Below, one piece after another: positions 6,333 through 12,068 of a DNA stretch of 12,068 nucleotides (within the stretch, counting starts at the first letter, position 1; each line of letters opens with the position of its first letter). Under the pieces are notes generated by a model, which worked only from the letters and a program-made list of their open reading frames with translations, searched no databases and was not told the DNA's origin. This DNA comes from Candidatus Moranbacteria bacterium CG_4_8_14_3_um_filter_41_13. GTDB lineage: Bacteria; Patescibacteriota; Minisyncoccia; Moranbacterales; UBA1568. A program made the translations under genes and the position numbers. The DNA is taken from positions 1-12,068 of the forward strand of contig PFHN01000088.1 of NCBI GenBank assembly GCA_002782305.1, in the 5' to 3' direction.

Positions 6333-7034
6333 TTATTTTAGAATATATTTACTCTTGTCGTGATCCTCTATGATACGACCATTATCGATGAGTACGACAC
6401 GTTTGCCAAGCTTGTCCACAATGCCTTTGTTGTGTGTAGCGAGGAGCACTGTCGTACCAAATGAGTTTATTTCCAGAAGTAGACGAATAATTTCTTCAGA
6501 AGCTACAGGATCAAGGTTTCCTGTTGGTTCGTCAGCGATGATCACTTTCGGACGATGAATGAGCGCTCTTGCAAGAGAAACACGCTGTTGTTCTCCTCCT
6601 GAGAGTTGTTTCGGGAATTGATGCATCTTTCTTCCAAGCCCGACGATAGAAAGAATTTCAGGCACTTCTTCATTGATATCTGCGGTACTCCGTCCATCGA
6701 CTTCGAGAGCATACGCCACATTCTCGAAAGCTGTTTTTTGTGGAAGGAGTTTGAAATCCTGAAAGACTGTACCAATATTGCGACGAAAAAATGGGAGGTG
6801 TTTACGATTAATTTTTCCGACGGGTCGTTCGCTAAAATATACTTCACCACTTGTCGGGATTTCTTCGGCGTAGATAAGTTTGAGCAACGTTGATTTGCCA
6901 GCACCACTCGCACCAACAATCGAAACAAATTCTCCCGATCGGAAAGAAATGTTGACATCAGCCAATATGACGGCGTCCCCTGGGAACACTTTAGATACAT
7001 TTTCAAACCGAATAATTGTTTCTTCTTGTGACAT
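6333..7034 (-). CDS. ftsE: cell division ATP-binding protein FtsE
   Basis: This is the ABC-type ATPase of the FtsEX division complex. The 233-residue product has all the nucleotide-binding motifs: Walker A GASGAGKST (41-49), Q-loop glutamine at 93 in VFQDFKLLP, signature LSGGEQQR (145-152), Walker B VIIADEPTG (165-173) and the switch histidine H202 in ATHN. VFQDFKLLP and the short total length are typical of FtsE among ABC proteins. It begins 31 bases after prfB and is followed directly by ftsX, an order (prfB-ftsE-ftsX) common in bacteria. No clear Shine-Dalgarno site precedes the ATG. Confidence 0.96.
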   Translation of the reverse strand: MSQEETIIRFENVSKVFPGDAVILADVNISFRSGEFVSIVGASGAGKSTLLKLIYAEEIPTSGEVYFSERPVGKINRKHLPFFRRNIGTVFQDFKLLPQKTAFENVAYALEVDGRSTADINEEVPEILSIVGLGRKMHQFPKQLSGGEQQRVSLARALIHRPKVIIADEPTGNLDPVASEEIIRLLLEINSFGTTVLLATHNKGIVDKLGKRVVLIDNGRIIEDHDKSKYILK

Positions 7035-7065
7035 ATGTGTATGCGATATTTATATTGAAAATTTT

Positions 7066-8158
7066 TTAATGTGATGCGAGGAAACGGAGTTCACTATCGA
7101 TAAACATTTGGATATCTCCGTCAAGGACTCTGGCTGTATCGCTTGTTTCTGTTTCGGTTCGGTGGTCTTTGACGAGAGTGTATGGATGAAGGACATACGA
7201 ACGAATCTGATTGCCCCAGGCTGCTGTCTTGAAATCACCCCTGAGTTTCCTTTTTGCTTCTGCCTCCTCTTCGATGTGTTTCTGTGCCAATTTTGATTGG
7301 AGCATTTTCATCGCTTCTTCTTTATTCTGAAGCTGTGAGCGTTCACTCTGACACGCTGATACCAGTCCTGTCGGAATGTGTGTGATACGTACCGCACTTT
7401 CAGTCTTATTCACATTCTGACCGCCCGCACCCGAAGAGCGGTACGTATCAATACGGAGATCATCTGACTTAATCGGAATCGTTGTTTTCGCATCGACAAC
7501 AGGCATCACTTCTACGGAGGCAAAGGAAGTCTGACGCAGACTATTGGCATTGAATGGTGAAAGTCTCACGAGACGATGGATGCCTGATTCTCCATGCAAA
7601 TATCCGTATGCGAATATTCCGTCTATTTCAATCGTTGCACTTTTGATACCGGCTTCGGCACCACGAGATTCATCGAGAAGTCTGACTTTGTACTGTAATC
7701 TTTCTGCATACCTGATATACATCCGCAGAAGTATCTCTGCCCAGTCCTGAGCATCATCCCCTCCGGCACCGCTTCGTACTGTGAGAAGTACACTGTTTCT
7801 ATCGTATTCACCACCAAGCAGTGTTTTGAGTTCCCATTCCTCGAGCATTTTCTCTATTTTTCCGTACTCTGTCTCAAGAAGCGCTGTATCTTCGGTACTC
7901 AAATCTTCTATCTCAGCAAGCGAAACAATATCTGCAAGACTTTTTTTCACGGTCTCGAAGTTATCACGTTCACTCTTTAGATATTCGAGTTCTTGCATAG
8001 TGAGTCCTGCTGTCTTGGGATCATTCCAAAACTGAGGCTTTTCGCTTTGCTCTCTTAATACTTCTATACGAAGCGCTTTCGTATCAAAGTCAAAGATAGT
8101 CCTGCAACTGCAGGAGTTTTTGTTGAAGAACAGCTATTTTTTCTTGCATCATATTCAT
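7066..8158 (-). CDS. prfB: peptide chain release factor 2, with +1 programmed frameshift
   Basis: RF2 recognises UGA and UAA stop codons on the ribosome and triggers peptide release. The main frame alone (from ATG 7998) gives only 310 residues and lacks the normal N-terminus. Upstream, a short frame starts at ATG 8158 (MNMMQEKIAVLQQ..., 22 codons) and ends in CTT TGA C. A +1 shift at CTT (8093-8095), skipping T8092, continues as GAC TTT GAT into the main frame with 31 added codons. The joined protein has 363 residues, close to the 365 of E. coli RF2. The stop-recognition tripeptide SPF falls at 200-202 and the catalytic GGQ at 245-247, as expected. ATG at 8152 or 8149 are possible alternative starts. 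The gene leads prfB-ftsE-ftsX. Confidence 0.95.
8089..8104 (-). promoter_or_regulatory. RF2 programmed +1 frameshift site
   Basis: The leftward sequence is CAGGAC TAT CTT TGA C, with the CTT slip codon at 8093-8095 and the in-frame TGA at 8090-8092. The TATCTTTGAC core is identical to the E. coli prfB site. An AGGA three to four bases before it is a weaker form of the internal Shine-Dalgarno stimulator (AGGGGG in E. coli). In the known mechanism, low RF2 slows termination at TGA and favours the shift, so RF2 controls its own level. Confidence 0.93.
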
Positions 8159-8167
8159 ACGTTTTTC

Positions 8168-8173
8168 AGTATA
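8168..8173 (-). promoter_or_regulatory. -10 box of prfB
   Basis: Read leftward, TATACT lies nine bases before ATG 8158, so transcription would start within a few bases of the codon. The best -35 at 17-base spacing is only TTTCGA (8191-8196). A near-leaderless message would agree with the lack of a Shine-Dalgarno site before the start. Confidence 0.45.
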
Positions 8174-8189
8174 CCATAATTCTCTTTTT

Positions 8190-8224
8190 CTCGAAAATAA
8201 AAACAGGTCTTTTGGAGCCTGTTT
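8190..8224 (-). terminator. intrinsic terminator of tRNA-Thr
   Basis: Read leftward, AAACAGG pairs with CCTGTTT (arms 8218-8224 and 8201-8207) around a ten-base loop. A T-rich tail (TTATTTTC) follows. It begins 15 bases after the tRNA and directly precedes the prfB promoter, so the tRNA and prfB are probably separate transcripts. Confidence 0.8.
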
Positions 8225-8238
8225 CATTGTATTCCTTG

Positions 8239-8311
8239 AGCCGATGATCAGAATCGAACTGATGACCTACGCGTTACGAGTGCGTCGCTCTGCCAACTGA
8301 GCTACATCGGC
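8239..8311 (-). tRNA. tRNA-Thr (anticodon CGT)
   Basis: The cloverleaf is complete. The acceptor GCCGATG pairs with CATCGGC and the discriminator is T. The D-arm GCTC...GAGC is present. The anticodon loop CTCGTAA carries anticodon CGT, reading ACG. The stem is ACGCA/CGCGT with one A/C mismatch next to the loop. The T-arm ATCAG/CTGAT holds loop TTCGATT. The CCA end is not encoded. A damaged copy of its 5' half lies directly upstream. Confidence 0.93.
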
Positions 8312-8352
8312 TTCTGTTATAGACCTTACCTTTAGCTTACGCATGGAGTTTA

Positions 8353-8367
8353 TCCGCCTTTGGAGGA
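8353..8367. repeat. GC-rich palindromic element in the anticodon loop position
   Basis: TCCGCC TTT GGAGGA is a 15-base hairpin with one mismatch in its six-base arms. It shares the TCCGCC/GGCGGA-type arm with the second element at 8384-8399. Confidence 0.65.
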
Positions 8368-8383
8368 AGTGCGTCGCTCTACC

Positions 8384-8399
8384 TCCGTCAGCTGGCGGA
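8384..8399. repeat. GC-rich palindromic element in the D-loop position
   Basis: TCCGTCAG CTGGCGGA is a 16-base palindrome with one T/G wobble in its eight-base arms. It exactly replaces three D-loop bases relative to the intact tRNA-Thr next door. Confidence 0.7.
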
Positions 8400-8461
8400 T
8401 GAGCTACATTGGCACGTTTTTCAGTCTACAACAAAGAAACAGAAATATCAAACAATACACA

Positions 8462-8501
8462 TTCCTCTCTCATATGGAAGAGAAAAAAGTGTGAGAGAGA
8501 A
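8462..8501 (-). terminator. inverted repeat after the double-thioredoxin gene
   Basis: TTCCTCTCTCA (8462-8472) pairs with TGAGAGAGAA (8492-8501) with a one-base bulge and a 19-base loop. It directly abuts the stop codon at 8502. There is no T-run on the leftward side, so it may slow or end transcription, or protect the message end, but is not a standard terminator. Confidence 0.45.
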
Positions 8502-9557
8502 TTATTTCGCGAGTTCTTGTTCGATGATTTTTCGTAAATCTTCTCTACTCACTGCACCCTCGATGAACACATCGTTAATAAATGTCGCTGGTGTACCAGA
8601 AAGAGAAAAATGAAGTGCTTCAGATTTATCAAGAGCTACTTTTTCTGCATATTTCTTGGTATTGAGACATTCTGCAAATACTCTTCCATTCAGACCAAAT
8701 CGCCACGCATATTCTGTGAATTTCTGAGTACCAGTTGTCTTCCCCCACTCATCTTGCTTAGCAAAAAGATGTTCACTGTATATGGGAAATTTCCCTTGTG
8801 CATAGGCACACGAGGCAGATAGTGCTGCGTTCTCTGATTGTAAGTGAGATGAAAGAGGCAGATGTTTGAAAACAAAAACCACCTTTCCCGCATATTCTTT
8901 CAGGACCTTGTTCAGATCGGATTGGAACGTCTTGCAATAGGCGCACTGAAAATCTGAGAATTCAACAATCTTCACTTGAGCATTCCTTTCACCAATCACA
9001 ATATCATCATCCTCGATCTCAGGAGTCTGCAAATATTTCCCCACTGGAAGACCGATCTTGCCCATATCAAAAAAATATTTTCCTTCATTTTCTGTAAAAA
9101 GACTCGATGCTTGTATATAGAAGTTAGTATCAGTTACATTCTTCGAAAAGACGAGAGCCGGCATAGATGTCAGATGAAATTGATCTCGCAATCTCTCTCC
9201 CTGTGCAGACGAGATGTCTACTTTGGTCGCCTCGAGAGTTGGAATCACACGACGAAGCCAGAGTAGTGCTTCACTCGGATCACATACATCACACGTTCTA
9301 TCAGATAGGACCTGCACCGAAACTTTTGGCTCATAATAGGCTACCCAGGTCTTCCCTGACACTTGCAGAAGATCATACTCTTTGATCACGCTTCGAGAAA
9401 AACCACTTTGCAAAGCAAGCTGAACAAAATCAACGAGCAAACTCCCCACGAAAAGCCCCACAAGTAGAATAACCAGAGCAGATAAGTTCTGTATTTTTTT
9501 CTTCTCGCTTGACGAAGTTTCTGGCATCATATTCTTCCCTGGATAAATAGTGTCCAT
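8502..9557 (-). CDS. membrane-anchored DsbA-family protein with two thioredoxin-like domains
   Basis: The 351-residue product has a short cytoplasmic N-terminus and one membrane anchor at about 25-47. Two thioredoxin-fold regions follow outside the membrane. Domain 1 (about 77-165) has a CDVC motif (C89, C92) after VQVLSDRT and a likely cis-proline P133 in TSMPALVF. Domain 2 (about 180-351) is DsbA-like, with CAYC (C205, C208) in VEFSDFQCAYCKTF, an inserted helical part and cis-proline P323 in GTPATF. DsbA-family proteins oxidise or shuffle disulfides in exported proteins. Having a second CXXC domain in the same chain suggests internal electron relay, which is an inference. AGGA of the site before ATG 9557 overlaps the stop of the upstream gene, so the two genes are translationally linked. 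No DsbB or VKOR partner is in the window. Confidence 0.87.
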   Translation of the reverse strand: MDTIYPGKNMMPETSSSEKKKIQNLSALVILLVGLFVGSLLVDFVQLALQSGFSRSVIKEYDLLQVSGKTWVAYYEPKVSVQVLSDRTCDVCDPSEALLWLRRVIPTLEATKVDISSAQGERLRDQFHLTSMPALVFSKNVTDTNFYIQASSLFTENEGKYFFDMGKIGLPVGKYLQTPEIEDDDIVIGERNAQVKIVEFSDFQCAYCKTFQSDLNKVLKEYAGKVVFVFKHLPLSSHLQSENAALSASCAYAQGKFPIYSEHLFAKQDEWGKTTGTQKFTEYAWRFGLNGRVFAECLNTKKYAEKVALDKSEALHFSLSGTPATFINDVFIEGAVSREDLRKIIEQELAK

Positions 9558-9566
9558 AATTTTTTC

Positions 9567-10136
9567 CTATAAATGAGTAATATCTGAACATACTTCACCT
9601 GTGGGCGCAGTATCGTCTGAAACGTTTTTTATTTTTGAGACAGGATATTTTTCGATCTGATGCATATCATAGAGAACAGATTTCGAAGGCATAGTATAGT
9701 CTTCGAATCCAATCGTCACTCTTTCGATAGCAATCGCTTTCATCCCTATCCCTACAAAACAGGCGAAAATAAATAGTAGTACAAAATCACGTTTTGTGTA
9801 TTCTGCTCTGATGACACATCTCTCATATGTACCTCGTGAACATCGCCCGAGTTTCCCTGGTATTTCTCTTAACGCAGGAATCCTTCTTTGGATAGCAATA
9901 AAAAAACGATCCTTATATAGAATCACGAAAAAAAGCATACGCCTGAGCCAAGCATATTCGCCTCCTCGTTGATCAAGAATGTCCTGATTAGGAACGAGTA
10001 ACTCTTCTTCTTTTTCTGTAGAAAAACGATTGTTCAAAGATTGCTTGGCATGATTTTTTGCACGGAGAAAAACTTCTTGCATTCTTTTTTGATGCTTCTG
10101 TATCATCTGTTTCAGTAAGGCGCTTCTTCGTTTCAT
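9567..10136 (-). CDS. unknown single-pass membrane protein
   Basis: I do not recognise this 189-residue protein. Residues 1-115 are rich in Lys and Arg (MKRRSALLKQMIQKHQKRM...), with a hydrophobic patch at about 67-82 that may be a surface or partial membrane segment. A clear membrane helix lies at about 117-138 (DFVLLFIFACFVGIGMKAI). The last 50 residues would be outside by the positive-inside rule and contain a single cysteine, C183. I chose ATG 10136 because GGAGGG lies about ten bases upstream. The frame is open to a GTG at 10178 with no such site. Its stop lies nine bases before the double-thioredoxin gene and supplies part of that gene's ribosome site. A shared role in envelope redox or assembly is possible, but only context supports it. 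Confidence 0.65.
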   Translation of the reverse strand: MKRRSALLKQMIQKHQKRMQEVFLRAKNHAKQSLNNRFSTEKEEELLVPNQDILDQRGGEYAWLRRMLFFVILYKDRFFIAIQRRIPALREIPGKLGRCSRGTYERCVIRAEYTKRDFVLLFIFACFVGIGMKAIAIERVTIGFEDYTMPSKSVLYDMHQIEKYPVSKIKNVSDDTAPTGEVCSDITHL

Positions 10137-10247
10137 ATGTCTAAATCCCTCCAAAAAGGTAAGAGCATACAGTATCACAAAGACTTTTTTTTTACAACCC
10201 TGCCCGAAACACTTCGTAAAACGATGTGGATTGGTTTTCGTCTCATC
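10137..10247. other. intergenic gap between the ferredoxin and membrane-protein genes
   Basis: No gene is seen. Leftward TTGTAA followed 15-17 bases later by TGTGATACT or TACTGT could be a weak promoter for the membrane-protein gene. No terminator is clear after the ferredoxin gene, so read-through is also possible. Confidence 0.3.
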
Positions 10248-10589
10248 TTACAATTTTTCGATATTCTCAAGTATATCATCCAGCATATCAATACTTTTCG
10301 ATCCGAGACCATCTGCTTTACAGGACGGATTGTCAAGTTCTGATCGAACGAGTTCTACCACAGTAAATGGGCGTACGCCCTTCACAATATTGTCATTGAT
10401 AGCGATATTGGGACCATCTTTGCAGAATCCGAAACATTCGTGAATAGGTAAAACGAGCGCTTCTTCTTTTGTGAGTCCCTCTTTCAGATTCTTATAAATA
10501 TCTTCTGCGCCTTTCTCGCAACATTTTCGGTGCAAACACACCTTGATAGTTGCTTGTCCAGCAGATTTTTTTTCTTCGTGTGCTTCCAT
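10248..10589 (-). CDS. thioredoxin-like [2Fe-2S] ferredoxin
   Basis: The 113-residue product matches the thioredoxin-fold ferredoxins related to NuoE/HoxE subunits. Cluster cysteines are C18 and C23 (VCLHRKC, CX4C) and C52 and C56 (ECFGFC, CX3C), followed by KDGPNIAINDNIVKGVRP, the usual FGxCxxGPxxxV-type stretch. C24 next to C23 is an extra cysteine. It would carry single electrons in the cytoplasm. No partner dehydrogenase or hydrogenase lies nearby, so its redox partner is unknown. The radical SAM enzymes in this window need an electron donor, but no linkage is shown. The ATG has no ribosome binding site and follows a promoter by only a few bases. Confidence 0.85.
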   Translation of the reverse strand: MEAHEEKKSAGQATIKVCLHRKCCEKGAEDIYKNLKEGLTKEEALVLPIHECFGFCKDGPNIAINDNIVKGVRPFTVVELVRSELDNPSCKADGLGSKSIDMLDDILENIEKL

Positions 10590-10601
10590 AGTTGTAATCA
10601 G

Positions 10602-10630
10602 AGTATAGAGCGAAAAAAATAAAAATTCAA
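10602..10630 (-). promoter_or_regulatory. promoter of the ferredoxin gene
   Basis: Read leftward, TTGAAT (10625-10630) and TATACT (10602-10607) are separated by exactly 17 bases. The expected start near 10595 is only about six bases before ATG 10589. This predicts a leaderless or near-leaderless message, in line with the missing Shine-Dalgarno site. Confidence 0.6.
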
Positions 10631-10633
10631 GTA

Positions 10634-10671
10634 TAAAAAAGTCCTGTCTTTCACATTGGAAAAACAGGACT
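10634..10671 (-). terminator. intrinsic terminator of glgC
   Basis: Read leftward, AGTCCTGT pairs with ACAGGACT (arms 10664-10671 and 10640-10647). A G/U pair and TTTC/GAAA extend the stem. A run of six T residues follows. It lies about 20 bases after the glgC stop and directly precedes the ferredoxin promoter. Confidence 0.92.
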
Positions 10672-10690
10672 GACTTCTTTAGAGAGAGGA

Positions 10691-11911
10691 CTACTTGAAG
10701 ACGTATCCCTGCGGTACAATGACAATACCACTGTCATCGACGAACAAACGCCGTGCTTTATCGTGTTCGATATCACACCCGATTTTTGTCTTTGGCGGAA
10801 TATGAACCCCTTCATCAACAATGACTCGGCTGAACGAACAATCTTCTCCGATATTCACGTCCGCACAAATAACCGATTGACGCACCTTCGATCCATACAC
10901 ACGGACATTACGGCCGAGAATAGTTTCACAAAGATACGAATCCTCGACAATACACCCACCACTCACAATGAAGCGTTCGCCACTCCCCAACTGATGGTGT
11001 GGCCTCACAAACTTGGCACCTGGTAGATTGTCTACTGGTGTCCAAATGGGCCATTCCTCGTTGTAGAGATTGATCTGAGGCTTGTACTGGACAAGGTCCA
11101 TATTTGCCTCAAGATAGCTCAGTACCGTACCCACATCACGCCAATAGTGTTCCTTCTGACCAGGGATACAGTTATCCCGATAATCATAGGCAAACACCGC
11201 TTCACCAGCACGCACCATTTGTGGAATAATATCTTTGCCAAAGTCATGATAGGTATCAGTAGCATTGGCATCTTTTCCAAGATAACTCGAAAGTCGATGA
11301 AAGTCAGCAAAGTAATTGCCAAGAGAGATATAACTCACTCCAGGCTTGCCAGGAATTTCTTTTGGAAACTCTGGTTTTTCTTCAAAGCCGACGATACGAC
11401 TATCCGAATCAACCTCAATCACGCCAAACCGACCTGATGCTTCACTTGATGGCACTGACATAGCGCACACCGTAAACACTGACTCGTGTTCCTTGTGATA
11501 TTCATACATCTGAGACAAATCAATCGCAGTGATATGATCACCACTCATGATGCAGACGGTGTCAAATGACCCATGTTCTCGCACCATATCGATATTTTGA
11601 TACACGGCGTCAGCAGTGCCACGATACCATTCTTCACCAAACACCTGCTGAGGCGGAATAGTGTAAACATTGAAACCCATTCGGGGGACTGAACTCCAAT
11701 TATTGGAAAGATAGTCCATTAGAAGCTGACTGCGATATTGAACCAGCACTCCAATAGTATGAAAACCACTATTGAATAGGTTCGACATCACGAAATCAAC
11801 AATCCGATATTTCCCGCCAAATGGTACTGCTGGTTTGGCCCGGGTATCTGTCAAAGCGCCGAGTCGCGCTCCTCGCCCACCACACAAAACAAACACATAC
11901 ACTTTCTTCAT
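10691..11911 (-). CDS. glgC: glucose-1-phosphate adenylyltransferase (ADP-glucose pyrophosphorylase)
   Basis: The enzyme makes ADP-glucose and pyrophosphate from ATP and glucose-1-phosphate, the committed step of bacterial glycogen synthesis, in the cytoplasm. The 406-residue product has the full family set. GGRGARLGALTDTRAKPAVP (11-30) continues into FGGKYRIVDF (31-40) as the nucleotide site. The others are SGDH (123-126), FEEKP (176-180, glucose-1-phosphate region), DFGKDIIP (223-230) and YWRDVGT (256-262). A C-terminal left-handed beta-helix of hexapeptide repeats runs from about 300 to 400. AAGGAG (complement of 11918-11923) lies six bases before the ATG and fixes the start. It has its own promoter and terminator and appears monocistronic; no other glycogen genes are in the window. 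Confidence 0.95.
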   Translation of the reverse strand: MKKVYVFVLCGGRGARLGALTDTRAKPAVPFGGKYRIVDFVMSNLFNSGFHTIGVLVQYRSQLLMDYLSNNWSSVPRMGFNVYTIPPQQVFGEEWYRGTADAVYQNIDMVREHGSFDTVCIMSGDHITAIDLSQMYEYHKEHESVFTVCAMSVPSSEASGRFGVIEVDSDSRIVGFEEKPEFPKEIPGKPGVSYISLGNYFADFHRLSSYLGKDANATDTYHDFGKDIIPQMVRAGEAVFAYDYRDNCIPGQKEHYWRDVGTVLSYLEANMDLVQYKPQINLYNEEWPIWTPVDNLPGAKFVRPHHQLGSGERFIVSGGCIVEDSYLCETILGRNVRVYGSKVRQSVICADVNIGEDCSFSRVIVDEGVHIPPKTKIGCDIEHDKARRLFVDDSGIVIVPQGYVFK

Positions 11912-11951
11912 TTCACTCTCCTTTGGTTGTTAAAAAACTACTCGAATACAT

Positions 11952-11980
11952 ATTCAAACACAAAAATATCTATCAGTCAA
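11952..11980 (-). promoter_or_regulatory. promoter of glgC
   Basis: Read leftward, TTGACT (11975-11980) and TTGAAT (11952-11957) are separated by 17 bases. The start near 11945 gives a leader of about 33 bases with a normal ribosome binding site. The -35 box is good (5/6) and the -10 box only fair (4/6). Confidence 0.5.
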
Positions 11981-12068
11981 GAGAGGCTGCCTGAATTCTA
12001 TTCTTAACTGCAACATCCCTTTTCTTAGCATTTGGATTTTTTTTCATAAAATACTTCATAAGGAGTAA
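11973..12068 (-). CDS. possible C-terminal end of a leftward gene, cut by the window edge
   Basis: A leftward frame is open from the window edge for 31 codons (...MKKNPNAKKRDVAVKNRIQAASLD) and ends in TGA at 11973-11975, inside the glgC promoter region. It is Lys-rich and not recognised. The rightward AAGGAG at 12062 argues for a different layout, so this frame may be chance. Confidence 0.25.
   Translation of the reverse strand, partial: LLLMKYFMKKNPNAKKRDVAVKNRIQAASLD
12062..12067 (+). promoter_or_regulatory. possible ribosome binding site of a rightward gene beyond the window
   Basis: AAGGAG lies at the extreme right edge, in the same form as the sites before the radical SAM genes (followed there by TTATATC or TTCTAAA and ATG). 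A rightward gene, divergent from glgC, may begin a few bases past the edge. Confidence 0.35.

Larger units (their letters stand above)
8331..8413 (-). pseudogene. tRNA-Thr-like remnant with two palindromic inserts
   Basis: Read leftward, GCCAATGTAGCTCA (8413-8400) matches the 5' end of tRNA-Thr with one difference. The stretch GGTAGAGCGACGCACT (8383-8368) matches its D-stem and anticodon stem with one difference. Between them, three D-loop bases (GTT) are replaced by a 16-base near-palindrome. In the anticodon loop a second GC-rich palindrome replaces the anticodon. The 3' anticodon strand TGCGT (8343-8339) still pairs with ACGCA, after which the T-arm and 3' acceptor are missing. It cannot be a working tRNA. 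It is probably a partial duplicate of the neighbouring gene that was invaded by, or assembled from, palindromic elements. Confidence 0.75.

Noticed and set aside
6542..7006. Second leftward frame within ftsE
   Set aside because: It is out of frame with an intact FtsE that has every ABC motif, and its product is unlike any known family.
7066..7998. prfB called as a 310-residue gene starting at ATG 7998
   Set aside because: This start removes the N-terminal part of RF2 and ignores a perfect CTT TGA C frameshift site in line with an upstream start at 8158.
5339..8158. UGA recoded as glycine, as in some CPR lineages
   Set aside because: RF2 is present with its UGA frameshift control, and UGA also ends genes such as the transposase. 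No gene needs internal UGA read-through.
8381..8413. A second functional tRNA-Thr gene
   Set aside because: The T-arm and 3' acceptor strand are missing, and the D-loop and anticodon are disrupted by palindromes.
8976..9385. Rightward frames inside the double-thioredoxin gene
   Set aside because: They are antisense shadows of a well-supported coding sequence with no ribosome sites or recognisable products.

Overview
The window reads as chromosomal DNA from a small-genome bacterium. Compact leftward housekeeping operons, tRNA genes without an encoded CCA end, an IS30-type element and short GC-rich palindromes near a tRNA gene would suit a member of the Patescibacteria/CPR, such as a Parcubacteria or Moranbacteria relative. 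This placement is an inference from gene style and not a proof. UGA is read as stop: release factor 2 is encoded and carries an autoregulatory UGA frameshift site. That argues against the UGA=Gly lineages (Gracilibacteria, Absconditabacteria).

Region 1 (1-1075, + strand) is an IS30-family insertion sequence cut by the left edge. Region 2 (1086-3934, + strand) is a two-gene operon just beyond the IS: a cobalamin-binding radical SAM enzyme, then a radical SAM/SPASM enzyme. It has a good promoter, two matching ribosome binding sites and a strong intrinsic terminator. This is the accessory part of the window and the most likely place for undescribed biochemistry; no substrate or precursor peptide gene is visible. 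Region 3 (3915-4350, + strand) is a short inorganic pyrophosphatase-like gene with its own promoter. It converges on a leftward thymidylate kinase gene across two similar tandem hairpins.

Region 4 (4415-12068) runs leftward apart from a possible gene beyond the right edge. In transcription order it holds glgC (ADP-glucose pyrophosphorylase); a 2Fe-2S thioredoxin-like ferredoxin; an unknown single-pass membrane protein next to a membrane-anchored protein with two thioredoxin-like domains; a tRNA-Thr-like remnant; tRNA-Thr(CGT); prfB-ftsE-ftsX; tRNA-Gln(CTG); and tmk. prfB must be read through a +1 programmed frameshift (CTT TGA C) to give a full 363-residue RF2, so single-frame gene calling truncates it. 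FtsE and FtsX form the ABC-type complex that regulates cell-wall hydrolysis at division. The tandem thioredoxin protein probably handles disulfides outside the membrane.

The best leads are the paired radical SAM operon, the tRNA-Thr-like remnant whose D-loop and anticodon loop each contain a GC-rich palindrome, the RF2 frameshift, and the two-CXXC oxidoreductase operon.
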